A stretch of 64,000 nucleotides of DNA from Pseudomonas sp. NBRC 111124 (GCF_001320245.1 NZ_BCBA01000033.1:62001-126000), one strand, 5' to 3'. Counted from the stretch's first letter, positions 36,705 through 46,660 are shown. Notes: generated by a model from the sequence alone, not told the origin. Translations and numbers: made by a program.

Positions 36705-38213
36705 ATGAAGAAATCAGTAGGCATTCTTTCCGGCCTGGCTATCGCCATTGCCGTCGTGAGCACCGCAGGCGCCTGGTACACGGGCAAACAGCTGCCCGGG
36801 GAGCTGGCCAACGCCGTCAGCCGCAGCAACGACCAGCTCAAGAAGGCCCTGACCAACTATGGCGGCAGCATGACCGTCGAGCTGGTCTCGCTCGATCAGC
36901 ATTTCTTCAGCAGCACCGCGCAGTACCGGCTCAAGGCCAAGGATATCAACCTGGGTAACGGCGAAGTCGTCAGTTTCGACCTCGGCATGACCGACCAGAT
37001 CGAGCATGGGCCGTTCCCGTGGTCGCGGGTCAAGGCACTGAAGCTGGTGCCGGTGCTGGCTGCGAGCAGCAGCAGCCTGCAGAAGGATGATCTCACCGCG
37101 CCGTGGTTCGCTGCTGCAGGCGAGCAGTCGCCGATCAGCGCACACACCAGCCTGGGCTTCTCGGGCAACGTCGACAGCAGCATCAGCGTGGCACCGCTCA
37201 AACACACCGAAGCCGACGGCAGCAGCCTGGATTTCTCGGGGATGTCGCTGGAGGTCAGCGGTGATCAGGAAGGCAAGGCGTCGAAATTCCATGGCAGCGC
37301 GGATCGCTTCGTGATGAAGCTGGTCGGCGAGGACCATGCGCCGGCCACCCTCGAGCTATCGGGGTTGAAGGTCGGTGGCAATCTGGCTGCCAGCAAGCAT
37401 GACGCCGTTTATGTCGGCAATGTCGACCTGCTGCTGGCCGAGGCCAAGGCAACCTTGGGTGACAAGCAGCAGGTGCTGGTGCTCAAAGGCCTTGAACAGA
37501 ATGTCCTGCAGACCCTGGATGGCCCTGACACCGTGGGTGGCCGCGTCGATTATCGGGTAGCGGACATCACCTGGGATGGCCGCGCGGTCGGTAACGCGCA
37601 GATGGGTGTGAGCGTCAAGTCGCTCAATGCCCCGGCCTTGCAGTCGCTGTCGAAATGGTACCAGGCCCACCTGCCGGAGTTCGAAGCCGCTCAGGCTGCC
37701 GGCCAGCCGGTGCCGGAAATCCAGATGGATGAGGCGGAAAAAGCCAGGTTCCATGGCGACCTGCAACAATTGCTGGCCTCCAAGCCCAAGCTGGCCATCG
37801 AGAACCTGGCGTTTCGCACCGCCAATGGTGAGAGCCGCTTCGACCTGTCGATGGATTTCGCCAGCCCGGCCTCGTTCGACCTGCCGCCTGACCAGCTGAG
37901 CAAGCAGCTGATTACCGAGGTGAAGAGCAAGCTGTCGTTGTCCAAACCGATGATTGGCGACCTGGCGACCTTGCAGGCGCTACTGGAGGGGCAGACCGAT
38001 GCCCAGGCGATTGCTTCGCAATCGAGTCAGGCCGGGGAGATGGTCGGCATGATGGCGCTGCAGAGCGGTATGGCCACCGTGCAGGGCAACGATGTGGTGT
38101 CGAGCCTGCACTATGCCGATGGCATGGTCGACTTCAACGGCAAGAAGATGACCGTCGAAGAATTCGCCATGTTGCTGGCGGCGCATTTTGCCGCCATGCA
38201 GCCGCAGGGTTGA
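36705..38213 (+). CDS. YdgA-family (DUF945) periplasmic protein
   Basis: This 502-residue protein starts with a membrane anchor or signal (about residues 5-22, SVGILSGLAIAIAVVSTAGA), followed by the YdgA-type segment AWYTGKQLPGELANAVSRSN. The rest is a long beta-rich repeat region without cysteines or enzyme motifs. DUF945 proteins are widespread in gamma-proteobacteria and have no firmly known role. The gene has its own terminator-like hairpin and no operon partner. Confidence 0.85.
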   Translation: MKKSVGILSGLAIAIAVVSTAGAWYTGKQLPGELANAVSRSNDQLKKALTNYGGSMTVELVSLDQHFFSSTAQYRLKAKDINLGNGEVVSFDLGMTDQIEHGPFPWSRVKALKLVPVLAASSSSLQKDDLTAPWFAAAGEQSPISAHTSLGFSGNVDSSISVAPLKHTEADGSSLDFSGMSLEVSGDQEGKASKFHGSADRFVMKLVGEDHAPATLELSGLKVGGNLAASKHDAVYVGNVDLLLAEAKATLGDKQQVLVLKGLEQNVLQTLDGPDTVGGRVDYRVADITWDGRAVGNAQMGVSVKSLNAPALQSLSKWYQAHLPEFEAAQAAGQPVPEIQMDEAEKARFHGDLQQLLASKPKLAIENLAFRTANGESRFDLSMDFASPASFDLPPDQLSKQLITEVKSKLSLSKPMIGDLATLQALLEGQTDAQAIASQSSQAGEMVGMMALQSGMATVQGNDVVSSLHYADGMVDFNGKKMTVEEFAMLLAAHFAAMQPQG

Positions 38214-38221
38214 TGGGTTGA

Positions 38222-38269
38222 CCTGTGCTGGCCTCTTCGCGGCTTTAGCCGCAAAGAGGCCAGCACAGG
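38222..38269 (+). terminator. Long hairpin after ydgA-like gene
   Basis: A 16-bp perfect outer stem (38222-38237 with 38254-38269) and a 5-bp inner stem GCGGC / GCCGC enclose TTTA, with one mismatch between. The sequence resembles REP units (GGCCTCTTCGCGGC), so it may be a degenerate REP acting as terminator. Confidence 0.7.
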
Positions 38270-38447
38270 CCTCACAAAAACCACTTTAGAATTCCCTTGA
38301 TTGTCTGTAGCCTTCGGCGTCCGATAATAATCCGCGCCCGCAGAGGGCCGTGGCGGCACGCCTGCCGTCCGGCACCCTTAGCCGATCTGCCAGGGCCGGG
38401 TGATACACTCGATTTGACGCGCACGCGCGCCTGCAGGTCCAGCGATC

Positions 38448-39506
38448 ATGACCCAGATTTCCGAACGCCTGTTGGTTCAGGCCCACCTTGATGCCAAGCA
38501 GCCCAACCCGCTGACCGCCGAGCAGGAGGCCGAATACCGTGCGGCCATCGCTGCCGAGCTGAAAGCGCAGAATGCCGTGCTGGTGGCTCACTACTACTGC
38601 GACCCGGTCATCCAGGCGCTGGCCGAAGAGACCGGCGGTTGCGTGTCCGACTCGCTGGAAATGGCCCGCTTCGGCAAGAACCACCCGGCCCAGACAGTGA
38701 TCGTCGCCGGTGTGCGTTTCATGGGCGAAACCGCCAAGATCCTCACGCCGGAGAAGCGCGTGCTGATGCCGACCCTCGAGGCGACCTGCTCGCTTGACCT
38801 GGGTTGCCCGGTCGAAGAGTTCTCGGCTTTCTGCGATCAGCACCCGGAGCGTACCGTGGTGGTGTATGCCAACACCTCCGCTGCGGTTAAGGCGCGGGCT
38901 GACTGGGTAGTGACCTCCAGCTGCGCGCTGGAGATCGTCGAAAGCCTGATGGACAACGGTGAAACCATCATCTGGGGCCCGGACCAGCACCTGGGCCGTT
39001 ACATCCAGAAGCAGACCGGTGCCGACATGCTGCTGTGGGACGGTGCGTGCATCGTCCACGAAGAGTTCAAGTCGCGCCAGCTGGCCGACATGAAGGCGCT
39101 GTATCCGGATGCCGCCATCCTGGTACACCCGGAGTCGCCGGAAGCGGTGATCGAGCTGGCCGACGCAGTGGGCTCCACCAGTCAGCTGATCAAGGCGGCG
39201 CAGACCCTGCCAAACAAGACCTTCATCGTCGCCACTGACCGCGGCATCTTCTACAAGATGCAGCAGCTGTGCCCGGACAAGGCATTCGTCGAAGCGCCGA
39301 CTGCCGGTAACGGCGCGGCGTGCCGCAGCTGCGCGCACTGCCCGTGGATGGCGATGAATACCCTGGAGCGGGTACTGCATTGCTTGCGAAATGGGGGGGA
39401 TGAAATCTTCGTTGATCCGGCGCTGGTGCCGAAGGCGATCAAGCCTTTGAACCGTATGCTGGACTTTACCCAGGCCGCTCGCCTGAAGCTCTCCGGTAAC
39501 GCTTGA
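38448..39506 (+). CDS. nadA: Quinolinate synthase NadA
   Basis: This 352-residue 4Fe-4S enzyme condenses iminoaspartate and dihydroxyacetone phosphate to quinolinate in NAD synthesis. The start of the conserved core is [20 protein letters not shown]. The three cluster cysteines expected in the three homologous domains are visible in [24 protein letters not shown] and [16 protein letters not shown]. The iron-sulfur cluster makes it oxygen-sensitive. Length matches the long bacterial form. Hairpins follow the gene. Confidence 0.96.
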   Translation: MTQISERLLVQAHLDAKQPNPLTAEQEAEYRAAIAAELKAQNAVLVAHYYCDPVIQALAEETGGCVSDSLEMARFGKNHPAQTVIVAGVRFMGETAKILTPEKRVLMPTLEATCSLDLGCPVEEFSAFCDQHPERTVVVYANTSAAVKARADWVVTSSCALEIVESLMDNGETIIWGPDQHLGRYIQKQTGADMLLWDGACIVHEEFKSRQLADMKALYPDAAILVHPESPEAVIELADAVGSTSQLIKAAQTLPNKTFIVATDRGIFYKMQQLCPDKAFVEAPTAGNGAACRSCAHCPWMAMNTLERVLHCLRNGGDEIFVDPALVPKAIKPLNRMLDFTQAARLKLSGNA

Positions 39507-39528
39507 GATCGCTGGGGCCGCGTTGCGG

Positions 39529-39602
39529 CCCTTTCGCGACACAAGGCCGCTCCTACAGAGGATCGCACAATCCTGTAGGAGCGGCCTTGTGTCGCGAAAG
39601 GG
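39529..39602. repeat. 30-bp perfect inverted repeat after nadA
   Basis: Arms at 39529-39558 and 39573-39602 are exact complements over 30 bases with a 14-base spacer. Each arm contains GGCCGCTCCTACAG and TTCGCGACACAAGG. This belongs to a different REP subtype from the other pairs. A smaller hairpin, GGGGCCGC / GCGGCCC, precedes it at 39515-39530 and may end nadA. Confidence 0.88.
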
Positions 39603-39623
39603 GCGCAAGGCGCCCCCAAAATA

Positions 39624-41060
39624 TCAGCGCCCCATCATTTCCTGAACCATGCGCTTCTGCTCCATGATCTCGCGCTGACGCTGGTCGATCTGCGATGCCA
39701 GCGGGAAGTTGCTGCCCGCTCGACGCTTGGCGTAATCCAGCTGCTGTACCGCCTGGTCGAAATCCCCCACCAGGGTGAAGTATTCCGCGCGCGCCCGGTG
39801 CAGGCCAATGGTGTTGCCCGACAAGCCGCGCACTTCTGCCATGTCGTACCACACGTCCGGGTCATCCGGCCGGCTCTTGAGCAGGTCGTCCAGCACCTTC
39901 TCGGCCTCGGCCGGCTTGTTCTGCTTCACCAGCAGGTCGGCACGCACCTGTTTCAGCGGATAGTTGCCCGGGTACAGCCCCTGCATGCGCTCGGCGCGCT
40001 GCTGCGCGTCGGCCAGGCGGTTGTTGGTGATGTCCAGGTCGATCTGCGCCAGGTTGTAGGTGATGTCGTTGGGCGCCTTGGCCAGCAATGGTTTGAGATT
40101 TTCCCGCGCTTCATTGAGCTGGCCACCCTTGATCTGTGCCAGGGCCAAGCCATAGCGGGCGGCATCGAGTTTCGAGTCTTCGTCGAGCTGGGCGCGGAAG
40201 CGCTTGGCCGCGAGGCCCGGAGTGCCCTCATAGGTCAGTGCCACGCGGGCGCGGATCAGTTGGTAGCGCTGGCTGTCTTCGACGCCGCCCTTGGGCGCCT
40301 GCTCGGCGCGGTTGCGGGTGTCGGCAATACGCGATTCGGTCACCGGGTGAGTCAACAGGAACTCTGGCGGCTTGGCGTCATAGCGGTACTGGCGCGCCAG
40401 GCGTTCGAACATGGTCGGCATGTTGCGTGGGTCGTAGCCGGCCTTTTCCAGGTTCTGGATACCCACGCGGTCGGCTTCCTGCTCGTTCTGCCGGGAGAAG
40501 CGCCGTTGCTCCTGGATCGCCGCCGCCTGGGTGCCGGCGATCATGCCGATACCGGCATCACCCGCGCCGCCTGCTGCCAGCACGATACCGGCCAGCAGGG
40601 CAGCCATCATCGGCAGCTGCATGCGCTGCTGGGCCTCGACGCCACGGGCGAAGTGGCGTTGTGACAAGTGTGCCAGTTCGTGCGCCAGTACCGAAGCGTA
40701 CTCGCCTTCGGTCTGGGCGTTGAGGAACAGGCCGCCGTTGACCCCGACGATGCCGCCCGGCGCGGCAAAGGCGTTGAGCTCGCGGCTGTCGATAAGGATG
40801 AACTCCAGGCGCCGGTCCTGCAGCTGGCTGGTTTCGGCCAGCCGGTAGACGGTGGTTTCGACATAGTCCTTGAGCTGCGGGTCGTTAAGCTGGTTGACCT
40901 GGCCGCGCAGCAGGCTCAGCCAGGCGCGGCCGAGGTCGTGCTCCTGTTTCGGCGAGACGATCGCGGAGCTGGCGTCGCCCAGTGACGGCAGGTCGTCGGC
41001 ATGACCGGGAAGGGCCATCAGGCAGGCCAGCGTCAGCAGGGTGGGGCGCAGTAGATTCAT
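39624..41060 (-). CDS. BepA-like periplasmic M48 metalloprotease with TPR
   Basis: This 478-residue protein has a signal peptide (ending near PGHADDLP). It has an M48 protease domain with the zinc motif VLAHELAHLSQRH (HExxH) and the third-ligand region SRQNEQEADRVG. C-terminal tetratricopeptide repeats follow (about residues 290-470, such as NEARENLKPLLAKAPND). E. coli BepA degrades or chaperones LptD and BamA precursors at the outer membrane. The ATG at 41060 is chosen for its signal peptide; the frame extends 128 codons further without support. Confidence 0.9.
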   Translation of the reverse strand: MNLLRPTLLTLACLMALPGHADDLPSLGDASSAIVSPKQEHDLGRAWLSLLRGQVNQLNDPQLKDYVETTVYRLAETSQLQDRRLEFILIDSRELNAFAAPGGIVGVNGGLFLNAQTEGEYASVLAHELAHLSQRHFARGVEAQQRMQLPMMAALLAGIVLAAGGAGDAGIGMIAGTQAAAIQEQRRFSRQNEQEADRVGIQNLEKAGYDPRNMPTMFERLARQYRYDAKPPEFLLTHPVTESRIADTRNRAEQAPKGGVEDSQRYQLIRARVALTYEGTPGLAAKRFRAQLDEDSKLDAARYGLALAQIKGGQLNEARENLKPLLAKAPNDITYNLAQIDLDITNNRLADAQQRAERMQGLYPGNYPLKQVRADLLVKQNKPAEAEKVLDDLLKSRPDDPDVWYDMAEVRGLSGNTIGLHRARAEYFTLVGDFDQAVQQLDYAKRRAGSNFPLASQIDQRQREIMEQKRMVQEMMGR

Positions 41061-41177
41061 GCAGAAGCTCGCGTCGATCAAAAGGCTTACTGTAGCCGGG
41101 TCGCGCGGAGCCGACCAGTGGCGGTATGCTACCGAGCTTTTCCCAAGACTGTCCGCCCCGCCCTGGAGACGCGCCCG

Positions 41178-41417
41178 ATGAGTGACACCCTGACCTGCGA
41201 CGCCGAGCTCGACGCCAGCGGGCTGAATTGCCCGCTGCCACTGCTGAAGGCCAAGATGGAACTCAACCGCCTGGCCAGCGGGGCGGTACTGAAAGTCATT
41301 GCCACCGATGCCGGTTCCCAGCGCGACTTCCGCACTTTCGCCCAGCTTGCCGGTCATACCCTGCTGCATGAAACGGCCGAGGCCGGAACCTATACCTACT
41401 GGCTCCGCAAGGCCTGA
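41178..41417 (+). CDS. TusA-family sulfur carrier protein
   Basis: This 79-residue SirA/TusA-fold protein has the hallmark LDASGLNCPLPLLKAKMELN with the CPxP motif, whose cysteine carries persulfide. The C-terminal half has the usual GSQRDFRTFAQLAGH. TusA proteins pass sulfur for tRNA thiolation or molybdenum cofactor; as this genus has more than one paralogue, the exact role is left open. It is followed after 19 bases by the perM-like gene. Confidence 0.87.
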   Translation: MSDTLTCDAELDASGLNCPLPLLKAKMELNRLASGAVLKVIATDAGSQRDFRTFAQLAGHTLLHETAEAGTYTYWLRKA

Positions 41418-41436
41418 GCCAACCCAAGGATCGTCA

Positions 41437-42507
41437 ATGTTCAAAGTGCTTCGCGACTGGATAGAGCGCTACTTCTCCGATGAGGAAGCAGTGGTGCTGG
41501 CGGTCCTGCTGTTCCTGGCCTTCACCGCGGTACTCACCCTCGGCGGCATGCTCGCGCCGGTGCTGGCGGGCATGGTCCTGGCGTTCCTGATGCAAGGGCT
41601 GGTCAACGCCCTGGAGCGCGTACGGGTGCCTACCCGGCTGGCGGTGATGCTAGTGTTCGCCCTGTTCATGGGGGCGCTGGCGGTATTCATGCTGGTGCTG
41701 GTGCCGTTGCTTTGGCATCAGCTGATCACATTGTTCAACGAGCTGCCGGGGATGCTTGGCAAATGGCAGTCGCTGTTGCTGCTGCTGCCTGAGCGTTATC
41801 CGCACCTGGTGTCGGATGAGCAGGTGCTGCATGCGATCGAGTCGGTGCGGGGCGAAATTGGCAAGTTTGGCCAATGGGCGCTGACCTTCTCGCTGTCGAG
41901 CCTTCCGTTGCTGGTCAACGCGATGATCTACCTGGTACTGGTGCCGATCCTGGTGTTCTTCTTCCTCAAGGACCGCGTGCTGATCGGGCGCTGGGTCAGT
42001 GGCTACCTGCCGCGCCAGCGCACCTTGCTGAACCGGGTGGGCAGCGAGATGAACCGGCAGATTGCCAACTACATTCGCGGCAAAGGCATCGAAATCCTGA
42101 TCTGCGGGATTGCCACCTACATTGCTTTCATCAGCCTGGGGCTCAATTACGCCGCGCTGCTGGCGTTGCTGGTGGGGTTGTCGGTGGTGGTGCCTTATGT
42201 GGGCGCGGTGGTGGTGACCGTACCGGTGACGCTGATCGCGCTGTTCCAGTGGGGCTGGGGCGACCAGTTCATCTACCTGATGACGGTGTATGCGATCATC
42301 CAGGCGCTGGACGGCAACGTGCTGGTGCCGCTGCTGTTCTCCGAGGCGGTGAGCCTGCACCCGGTGGCGATCATCTGTGCGGTATTGCTGTTTGGCGGGT
42401 TGTGGGGGTTCTGGGGGATCTTCTTTGCGATCCCGCTGGCAACCTTGATCAAGGCTGTGCTGGATGCCTGGCCCCGGCAGGAGTCGAGCGTTTCACCGTT
42501 GCTTTGA
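41437..42507 (+). CDS. AI-2E/PerM-family transporter
   Basis: This 356-residue membrane protein belongs to the AI-2E family (PerM/YdiK). It has about seven or eight membrane helices, an internal soluble loop near residues 95-150, and the conserved GLSVVVPYVGAVVVTVPV and SLHPVAIICAVLLFGGLWGFWG. Family members include possible exporters of signal molecules and Na+/H+ antiporters, so the substrate is unknown. It ends at a terminator shared with bcp. Confidence 0.85.
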   Translation: MFKVLRDWIERYFSDEEAVVLAVLLFLAFTAVLTLGGMLAPVLAGMVLAFLMQGLVNALERVRVPTRLAVMLVFALFMGALAVFMLVLVPLLWHQLITLFNELPGMLGKWQSLLLLLPERYPHLVSDEQVLHAIESVRGEIGKFGQWALTFSLSSLPLLVNAMIYLVLVPILVFFFLKDRVLIGRWVSGYLPRQRTLLNRVGSEMNRQIANYIRGKGIEILICGIATYIAFISLGLNYAALLALLVGLSVVVPYVGAVVVTVPVTLIALFQWGWGDQFIYLMTVYAIIQALDGNVLVPLLFSEAVSLHPVAIICAVLLFGGLWGFWGIFFAIPLATLIKAVLDAWPRQESSVSPLL

Positions 42508-42511
42508 GGTA

Positions 42512-42536
42512 ATGGGGGCCGCACAGCGGCCCCCAT
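42512..42536. terminator. Bidirectional terminator between perM-like gene and bcp
   Basis: An 11-bp perfect stem pairs ATGGGGGCCGC with GCGGCCCCCAT on an ACA loop. It closely resembles the kup/virJ terminator in design and lies between convergent stop codons. Confidence 0.78.
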
Positions 42537-42541
42537 CCATT

Positions 42542-43015
42542 TCAGCCTTTGTTCAAGGCCTGGGCAGCTGCCAGCACGGCATCCACATGCCCGGGCACCT
42601 TCACCCCACGCCATTCCTGGCGAAGCACACCGTCCTTGTCGATCAGGAAGGTGCTGCGGTCGACGCCCATGTATTCCTTGCCATACAGCTTCTTCAGCTT
42701 GATCACGTCGAACAACTGGCACAGGGCCTCGTCCTTGTCGCTGATCAGCTCGAACGGGAAGGCTTGCTTGGCCTTGAAGTTCTCGTGCGACTTGATGCCA
42801 TCACGCGACACGCCGAACACGACGGTGTTGGCGACGGCAAAGGCGTCATGCTGGTCGCGGAAACCCTGGCCTTCGGTAGTGCAGCCCGGGGTGCTGTCTT
42901 TCGGGTAGAAGTACACCACCACTTGCTGGCCCTTGAGCTCGGCCAGGCTGACGGTCTGGCCACTGGTGGCCTGGGCCTGGAAGTCGGCGACGGGTTGGTC
43001 GAGTGCTACTGCCAT
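42542..43015 (-). CDS. bcp: Thioredoxin-dependent peroxiredoxin, BCP type
   Basis: This 157-residue protein reduces hydroperoxides. The peroxidatic cysteine is Cys45 in FYPKDSTPGCTTEGQGF. The resolving cysteine found five residues later in E. coli BCP is Gln here, so it should work as a 1-Cys enzyme or use another cysteine such as that in DEALCQLF. The ATG at 43015 gives the family N-terminus. It starts 11 bases after gcvR ends, and the pair is probably an operon. Confidence 0.92.
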   Translation of the reverse strand: MAVALDQPVADFQAQATSGQTVSLAELKGQQVVVYFYPKDSTPGCTTEGQGFRDQHDAFAVANTVVFGVSRDGIKSHENFKAKQAFPFELISDKDEALCQLFDVIKLKKLYGKEYMGVDRSTFLIDKDGVLRQEWRGVKVPGHVDAVLAAAQALNKG

Positions 43016-43026
43016 GGTCGGTTTCC

Positions 43027-43590
43027 TTACATGGGGTTTTGTGGACGCCACGGCTCGATCAGGGCATCGAGGTTCAGGGCGTCGGCGAAGTCCAGGAACT
43101 GGTCGCGCAGCCAGCTGATCTGCGTGCCGGCCGGCAGGATCACGGTGAACTGGGCATTGAGCATGCTGCTGCCGGTCTGCGGCGCCAGGTAGGTGTCGCA
43201 GGTCATGGCTTCGAGTTCGACGCGGTGATCGAGGAAGAACTGGCACAGCTCGTTGATGATGTCCGGGCGGTAGGCGGCGCTGACGTAGGCCACGTAGGGC
43301 AGCGCCTGTGGGCGTACTTCTTGGTCGGCGCTGCGCACCACGTCGAGGGTCAGGCCGTGTTTCTTGCCCAGGCCCGGCAGCATGGCTTCGAGGCGCGCCA
43401 GGGCGTCCCAGCTGCCGCCTACCTGCAGCACCAGGGCGCTGGTCTCGCCGTGGCGGCTCAGGCGCGAGGTGACCACCGCGCAGCGGTTTTCGAAGGCGGC
43501 GCGGCTGAGGACATTGGCCAGCTCCATGGGGTTGGGCCCCAGGGCGCTGATGACGAGGAATTGTTCGCGGACGGAGGTGGGGGTGGACAT
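43027..43590 (-). CDS. gcvR: Glycine cleavage system regulator GcvR-like
   Basis: This 187-residue protein consists of two ACT domains (about residues 8-85 and 95-175) and starts with EQFLVISALGPNPMELANVL. E. coli GcvR binds glycine and inhibits the activator GcvA. It lies divergent from dapA in the conserved gcvR-bcp arrangement known from E. coli and pseudomonads. The regulatory partner is not in this window. Confidence 0.88.
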   Translation of the reverse strand: MSTPTSVREQFLVISALGPNPMELANVLSRAAFENRCAVVTSRLSRHGETSALVLQVGGSWDALARLEAMLPGLGKKHGLTLDVVRSADQEVRPQALPYVAYVSAAYRPDIINELCQFFLDHRVELEAMTCDTYLAPQTGSSMLNAQFTVILPAGTQISWLRDQFLDFADALNLDALIEPWRPQNPM

Positions 43591-43850
43591 GCAGCATTCC
43601 TAAAGCGATGAGCGGTCGGTGCAGGACGGGCGAAAGCCTCCTGTCGGCAGGGCCCGGGGCTCGCATGCGAGGACGTGGACGCTGGCCGCGGAGCAGGGTC
43701 GACGGCCCGGCGGGCCGCGCTGCACCGATCAAAGGATCAAGGGTAGCGAAATAAGCCGCCGAGGGGAATGCTCCAGCCGCCTGCTTCGCTTGTGCAAGGC
43801 CGATGCCCCCAGTACCATTACCGCTCTCTTTTTCCGGCAGGAGCAGTTAC

Positions 43851-44738
43851 ATGATTGCGGGCAGTATGGTGGCGTTGGTCACACCCATGGATGCACAAGG
43901 GCGTCTGGACTGGGTAAGCCTCGACAAACTTGTAGACTTCCACCTGGAAAACGGCACCCACGCGATCGTCGCTGTCGGCACCACCGGTGAGTCGGCCACG
44001 CTGGATGTCGAAGAACACATCCTGGTCATCAAGCACGTGGTCGAGCGCGTCAAGCGCAGCAACAAGCCGATCCCGGTCATCGCCGGCACCGGTGCGAACT
44101 CCACCACCGAAGCCGTGCACCTGACCCAGAACGCCAAGAATGCCGGCGCCGACGCCTGCCTGCTGGTAGTGCCGTACTACAACAAGCCGACCCAGGAAGG
44201 CCTGTACCAGCACTTCAAGCACATTGCCGAAGCCGTCGACATTCCGCAGATCCTCTACAACGTGCCTGGCCGCACCTCCTGCGACATGCAGGCCGACACC
44301 GTGATCCGCCTGTCGAAGGTCAAGAACATCATCGGCATCAAGGAAGCCACTGGCGACCTGGCCCGTGCCAAGGCGATTCTCGATGGCGTCGACAGCGACT
44401 TCATCGTCCTGTCCGGCGATGACCCGACTGCCGTCGAGCTGATCCTGATGGGCGGCAAAGGCAACATCTCCGTCACCGCCAACGTCGCCCCGCGCGAAAT
44501 GGCCGACCTGTGCGAGGCCGCCCTTGAGGGCAACGCCGAGAAGGCCCGCGCAATCAACGAAAAACTCATGCCGCTGCACAAAGACCTGTTCTGCGAAGCC
44601 AACCCGATCCCTGTGAAGTGGGCGCTGGTGGAAATGGGCCTGATGCACAAAGGCATTCGCCTGCCATTGACCTGGCTGAGCGAAGGTTGCCACGAAAAAG
44701 TCCGTACTGCCTTGCGCCAGTCCGGCGTACTGGTTTAA
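43851..44738 (+). CDS. dapA: 4-hydroxy-tetrahydrodipicolinate synthase
   Basis: This 295-residue aldolase condenses pyruvate with aspartate semialdehyde, the first lysine/diaminopimelate-specific step. It shows [11 protein letters not shown], the Tyr of [17 protein letters not shown], and the Schiff-base Lys in [15 protein letters not shown]. The ATG at 43851 follows CAGGAG. It is first in a series with bamC, 15 bases downstream, as in many gamma-proteobacteria. Confidence 0.97.
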   Translation: MIAGSMVALVTPMDAQGRLDWVSLDKLVDFHLENGTHAIVAVGTTGESATLDVEEHILVIKHVVERVKRSNKPIPVIAGTGANSTTEAVHLTQNAKNAGADACLLVVPYYNKPTQEGLYQHFKHIAEAVDIPQILYNVPGRTSCDMQADTVIRLSKVKNIIGIKEATGDLARAKAILDGVDSDFIVLSGDDPTAVELILMGGKGNISVTANVAPREMADLCEAALEGNAEKARAINEKLMPLHKDLFCEANPIPVKWALVEMGLMHKGIRLPLTWLSEGCHEKVRTALRQSGVLV

Positions 44739-44753
44739 GAGGAAGTACACCGC

Positions 44754-45872
44754 ATGAAGCGACTGGCTGGTCTTTCCGCGCTCGCCCTGATCATTTCCAG
44801 CACCAGTGGGTGTGGCTGGCTGTGGGGCGAGGATGGCTATTTCCGTGACCGCGGCAGCGATTACCTGCAGGCCCACCCGACTGCGCCGATGCAACTGCCG
44901 CCAGACGCCGGCAACGTCAAGCGCCTTGACCCGTTGCTGCCGATCCCGCGCAACGTCGCCGACGATCGTGCCACTGGCGAGTTCGAAGTGCCGCGTCCAC
45001 AACCCCTGACGGCCGGTGCCGAAGCCAGTGACTACACCCTGCAGCGCAGCGGCAATAGCCGCTGGGTACTGGCCCAGCACTCGCCGGCCGAAGTGTGGCC
45101 GGTGGCTCACCAGTTCTTCGAGGACAATGGCTTCCGCATTGCCGAAGAGCGCCCGCAGACCGGTGAATTCAACACCACCTGGCAGCGTTTCGACGAACTG
45201 TCGGCATCGCTCGGCCAGCGTCTGTCGAGCACTGCCAGCAGTGGCGACAGCGAAGTGCGTGTGCGTGTGCGCATCGAGCCCGGCGTGCAGCGCAACACCT
45301 CCGAGGTGTACATCGTCAGCGTCGAGCGCCCGGCAGGCAGCACCGCCGACACCGCGTTCCCGTCCACTTCGGCCAACACCGGCGCCGACGCGCTGCTGGT
45401 CGACGAAATGCTCGCCAGCATGAGCCGCAGCGCTGAGAAAGGCGGTTCGGTATCGCTGCTGGCCGCACGTGACTTCGACGCCCCTAGCCGTGTCAGCCTG
45501 AGCGAAGACGGCAGCGGCAACCCGGTGCTGTTCCTCGGTTCGGACCTGGACCGTGCTTGGTCCGGCGTGGGCCGTGCCCTGGAGCAGGGTGGCGAATGGC
45601 GCGTCGAGGACATCAACCGCAGCCTGGGCCTGTACTACATCAACCTGTCGGAAAAGCCTGACGACAAGCAGAACGAGCCTGGCTTCTTCAGCCGCATGTT
45701 CGGCAGCGCCCCGACCAAGGAAGAGCGTGAAGCCCGTGCCGAGCGTTATCAAGTGCGCCTGAGCAAGGTCGGCGAGAGCGTGCAGGTCACCGTCGAGAAG
45801 AACATCAACACCGTGGCCCCGGCCGATGTCGCCCGCCGCGTGCTGAGCGCCATTCAGGACCACCTGGGCTAA
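44754..45872 (+). CDS. bamC: Outer-membrane assembly lipoprotein BamC
   Basis: This 372-residue lipoprotein has a signal ending SSTSGC with Cys20 lipidated. An unstructured N-terminal part lies against BamD (around SDYLQAHPTAPMQLPPD), followed by two helix-grip domains. It is a part of the BAM complex that folds outer-membrane proteins. The position behind dapA is the typical one. The next gene starts directly at the base after the stop codon. Confidence 0.93.
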   Translation: MKRLAGLSALALIISSTSGCGWLWGEDGYFRDRGSDYLQAHPTAPMQLPPDAGNVKRLDPLLPIPRNVADDRATGEFEVPRPQPLTAGAEASDYTLQRSGNSRWVLAQHSPAEVWPVAHQFFEDNGFRIAEERPQTGEFNTTWQRFDELSASLGQRLSSTASSGDSEVRVRVRIEPGVQRNTSEVYIVSVERPAGSTADTAFPSTSANTGADALLVDEMLASMSRSAEKGGSVSLLAARDFDAPSRVSLSEDGSGNPVLFLGSDLDRAWSGVGRALEQGGEWRVEDINRSLGLYYINLSEKPDDKQNEPGFFSRMFGSAPTKEEREARAERYQVRLSKVGESVQVTVEKNINTVAPADVARRVLSAIQDHLG

Positions 45873-46631
45873 GTGCGCTTCGCGGTACTTGGAAGCGGCA
45901 GCCAAGGGAACGGCACGCTGATCGCCAGTGGTGACACGTTCATCCTGGTCGATTGCGGCTTTTCCCTGCGTGAAACCGAGCGGCGCCTGGCGCTGCTCGG
46001 GGTGTCGGCGGCGCAACTGAGCGCCGTGCTGGTGACCCACGAACATGCCGACCACGTGCATGGGGTGGGGTTGCTGTCGCGGCGCTACAATGTACCGGTC
46101 TACCTCAGCCAAGGCACATTGCGCGGCATGCGCAAGCCGGTGGAGGTGACCGGTTTTCTCGCTTGTGGCGAACGGTTGCAGATCGGCGCCCTGGAAGTGA
46201 GCGCGGCACGGGTCGAACATGACGCCTACGAGCCGCTGCAGTACGTGATCGGCGACGGGCGGCGGCGTTTCGGCATGCTCACCGACCTGGGTTCGTACGA
46301 TGCGCTGCTGCTTGATCGCTACCAAGGCCTTGACGCACTGCTGATCGAAGCCAACCACTGCCGTGACCTGCTCGCGCGCGGTCACTACCCGGCCTTCCTG
46401 AAGCAGCGGGTAGGTGGCATGCAAGGGCATTTGAACAACCACCAGGCTGCGCGCCTGGTGCAAGAGTTGGGCTGGAACAACCTGCAGCATTTGGTGCTGG
46501 CCCACCTCAGCAGCAAGAACAACCTGCCACACTTGGCCCGCCAGTGCTTCGTCGACACCCTCGGGTGCGACCCGGACTGGCTCCAGGTGGCGAATCAGGA
46601 ACACGGGCTCGACTGGCGCGAAATCGCCTAG
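45873..46631 (+). CDS. MBL-fold metallohydrolase (YycJ/WalJ-like)
   Basis: This 252-residue metallo-beta-lactamase-fold protein has the metal motif [15 protein letters not shown] and a start typical of the YycJ group: (M)[15 protein letters not shown]. Further ligands lie in [13 protein letters not shown] and EANHC. Relatives act as nucleases or phosphodiesterases; the substrate is unknown here. Translation begins at a GTG touching the bamC stop, so it is coupled to bamC. purC follows 29 bases later. Confidence 0.88.
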   Translation: MRFAVLGSGSQGNGTLIASGDTFILVDCGFSLRETERRLALLGVSAAQLSAVLVTHEHADHVHGVGLLSRRYNVPVYLSQGTLRGMRKPVEVTGFLACGERLQIGALEVSAARVEHDAYEPLQYVIGDGRRRFGMLTDLGSYDALLLDRYQGLDALLIEANHCRDLLARGHYPAFLKQRVGGMQGHLNNHQAARLVQELGWNNLQHLVLAHLSSKNNLPHLARQCFVDTLGCDPDWLQVANQEHGLDWREIA

Positions 46632-46660
46632 CCCAACACCTCAGCAAGCGGAGCCCAATC

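Noticed and set aside
43818..46604. 928-codon open frame on the minus strand
   Set aside because: It lies antisense to dapA, bamC and the MBL gene, which have clear families and ribosome binding sites. Such frames come from the strong GC bias at third codon positions.
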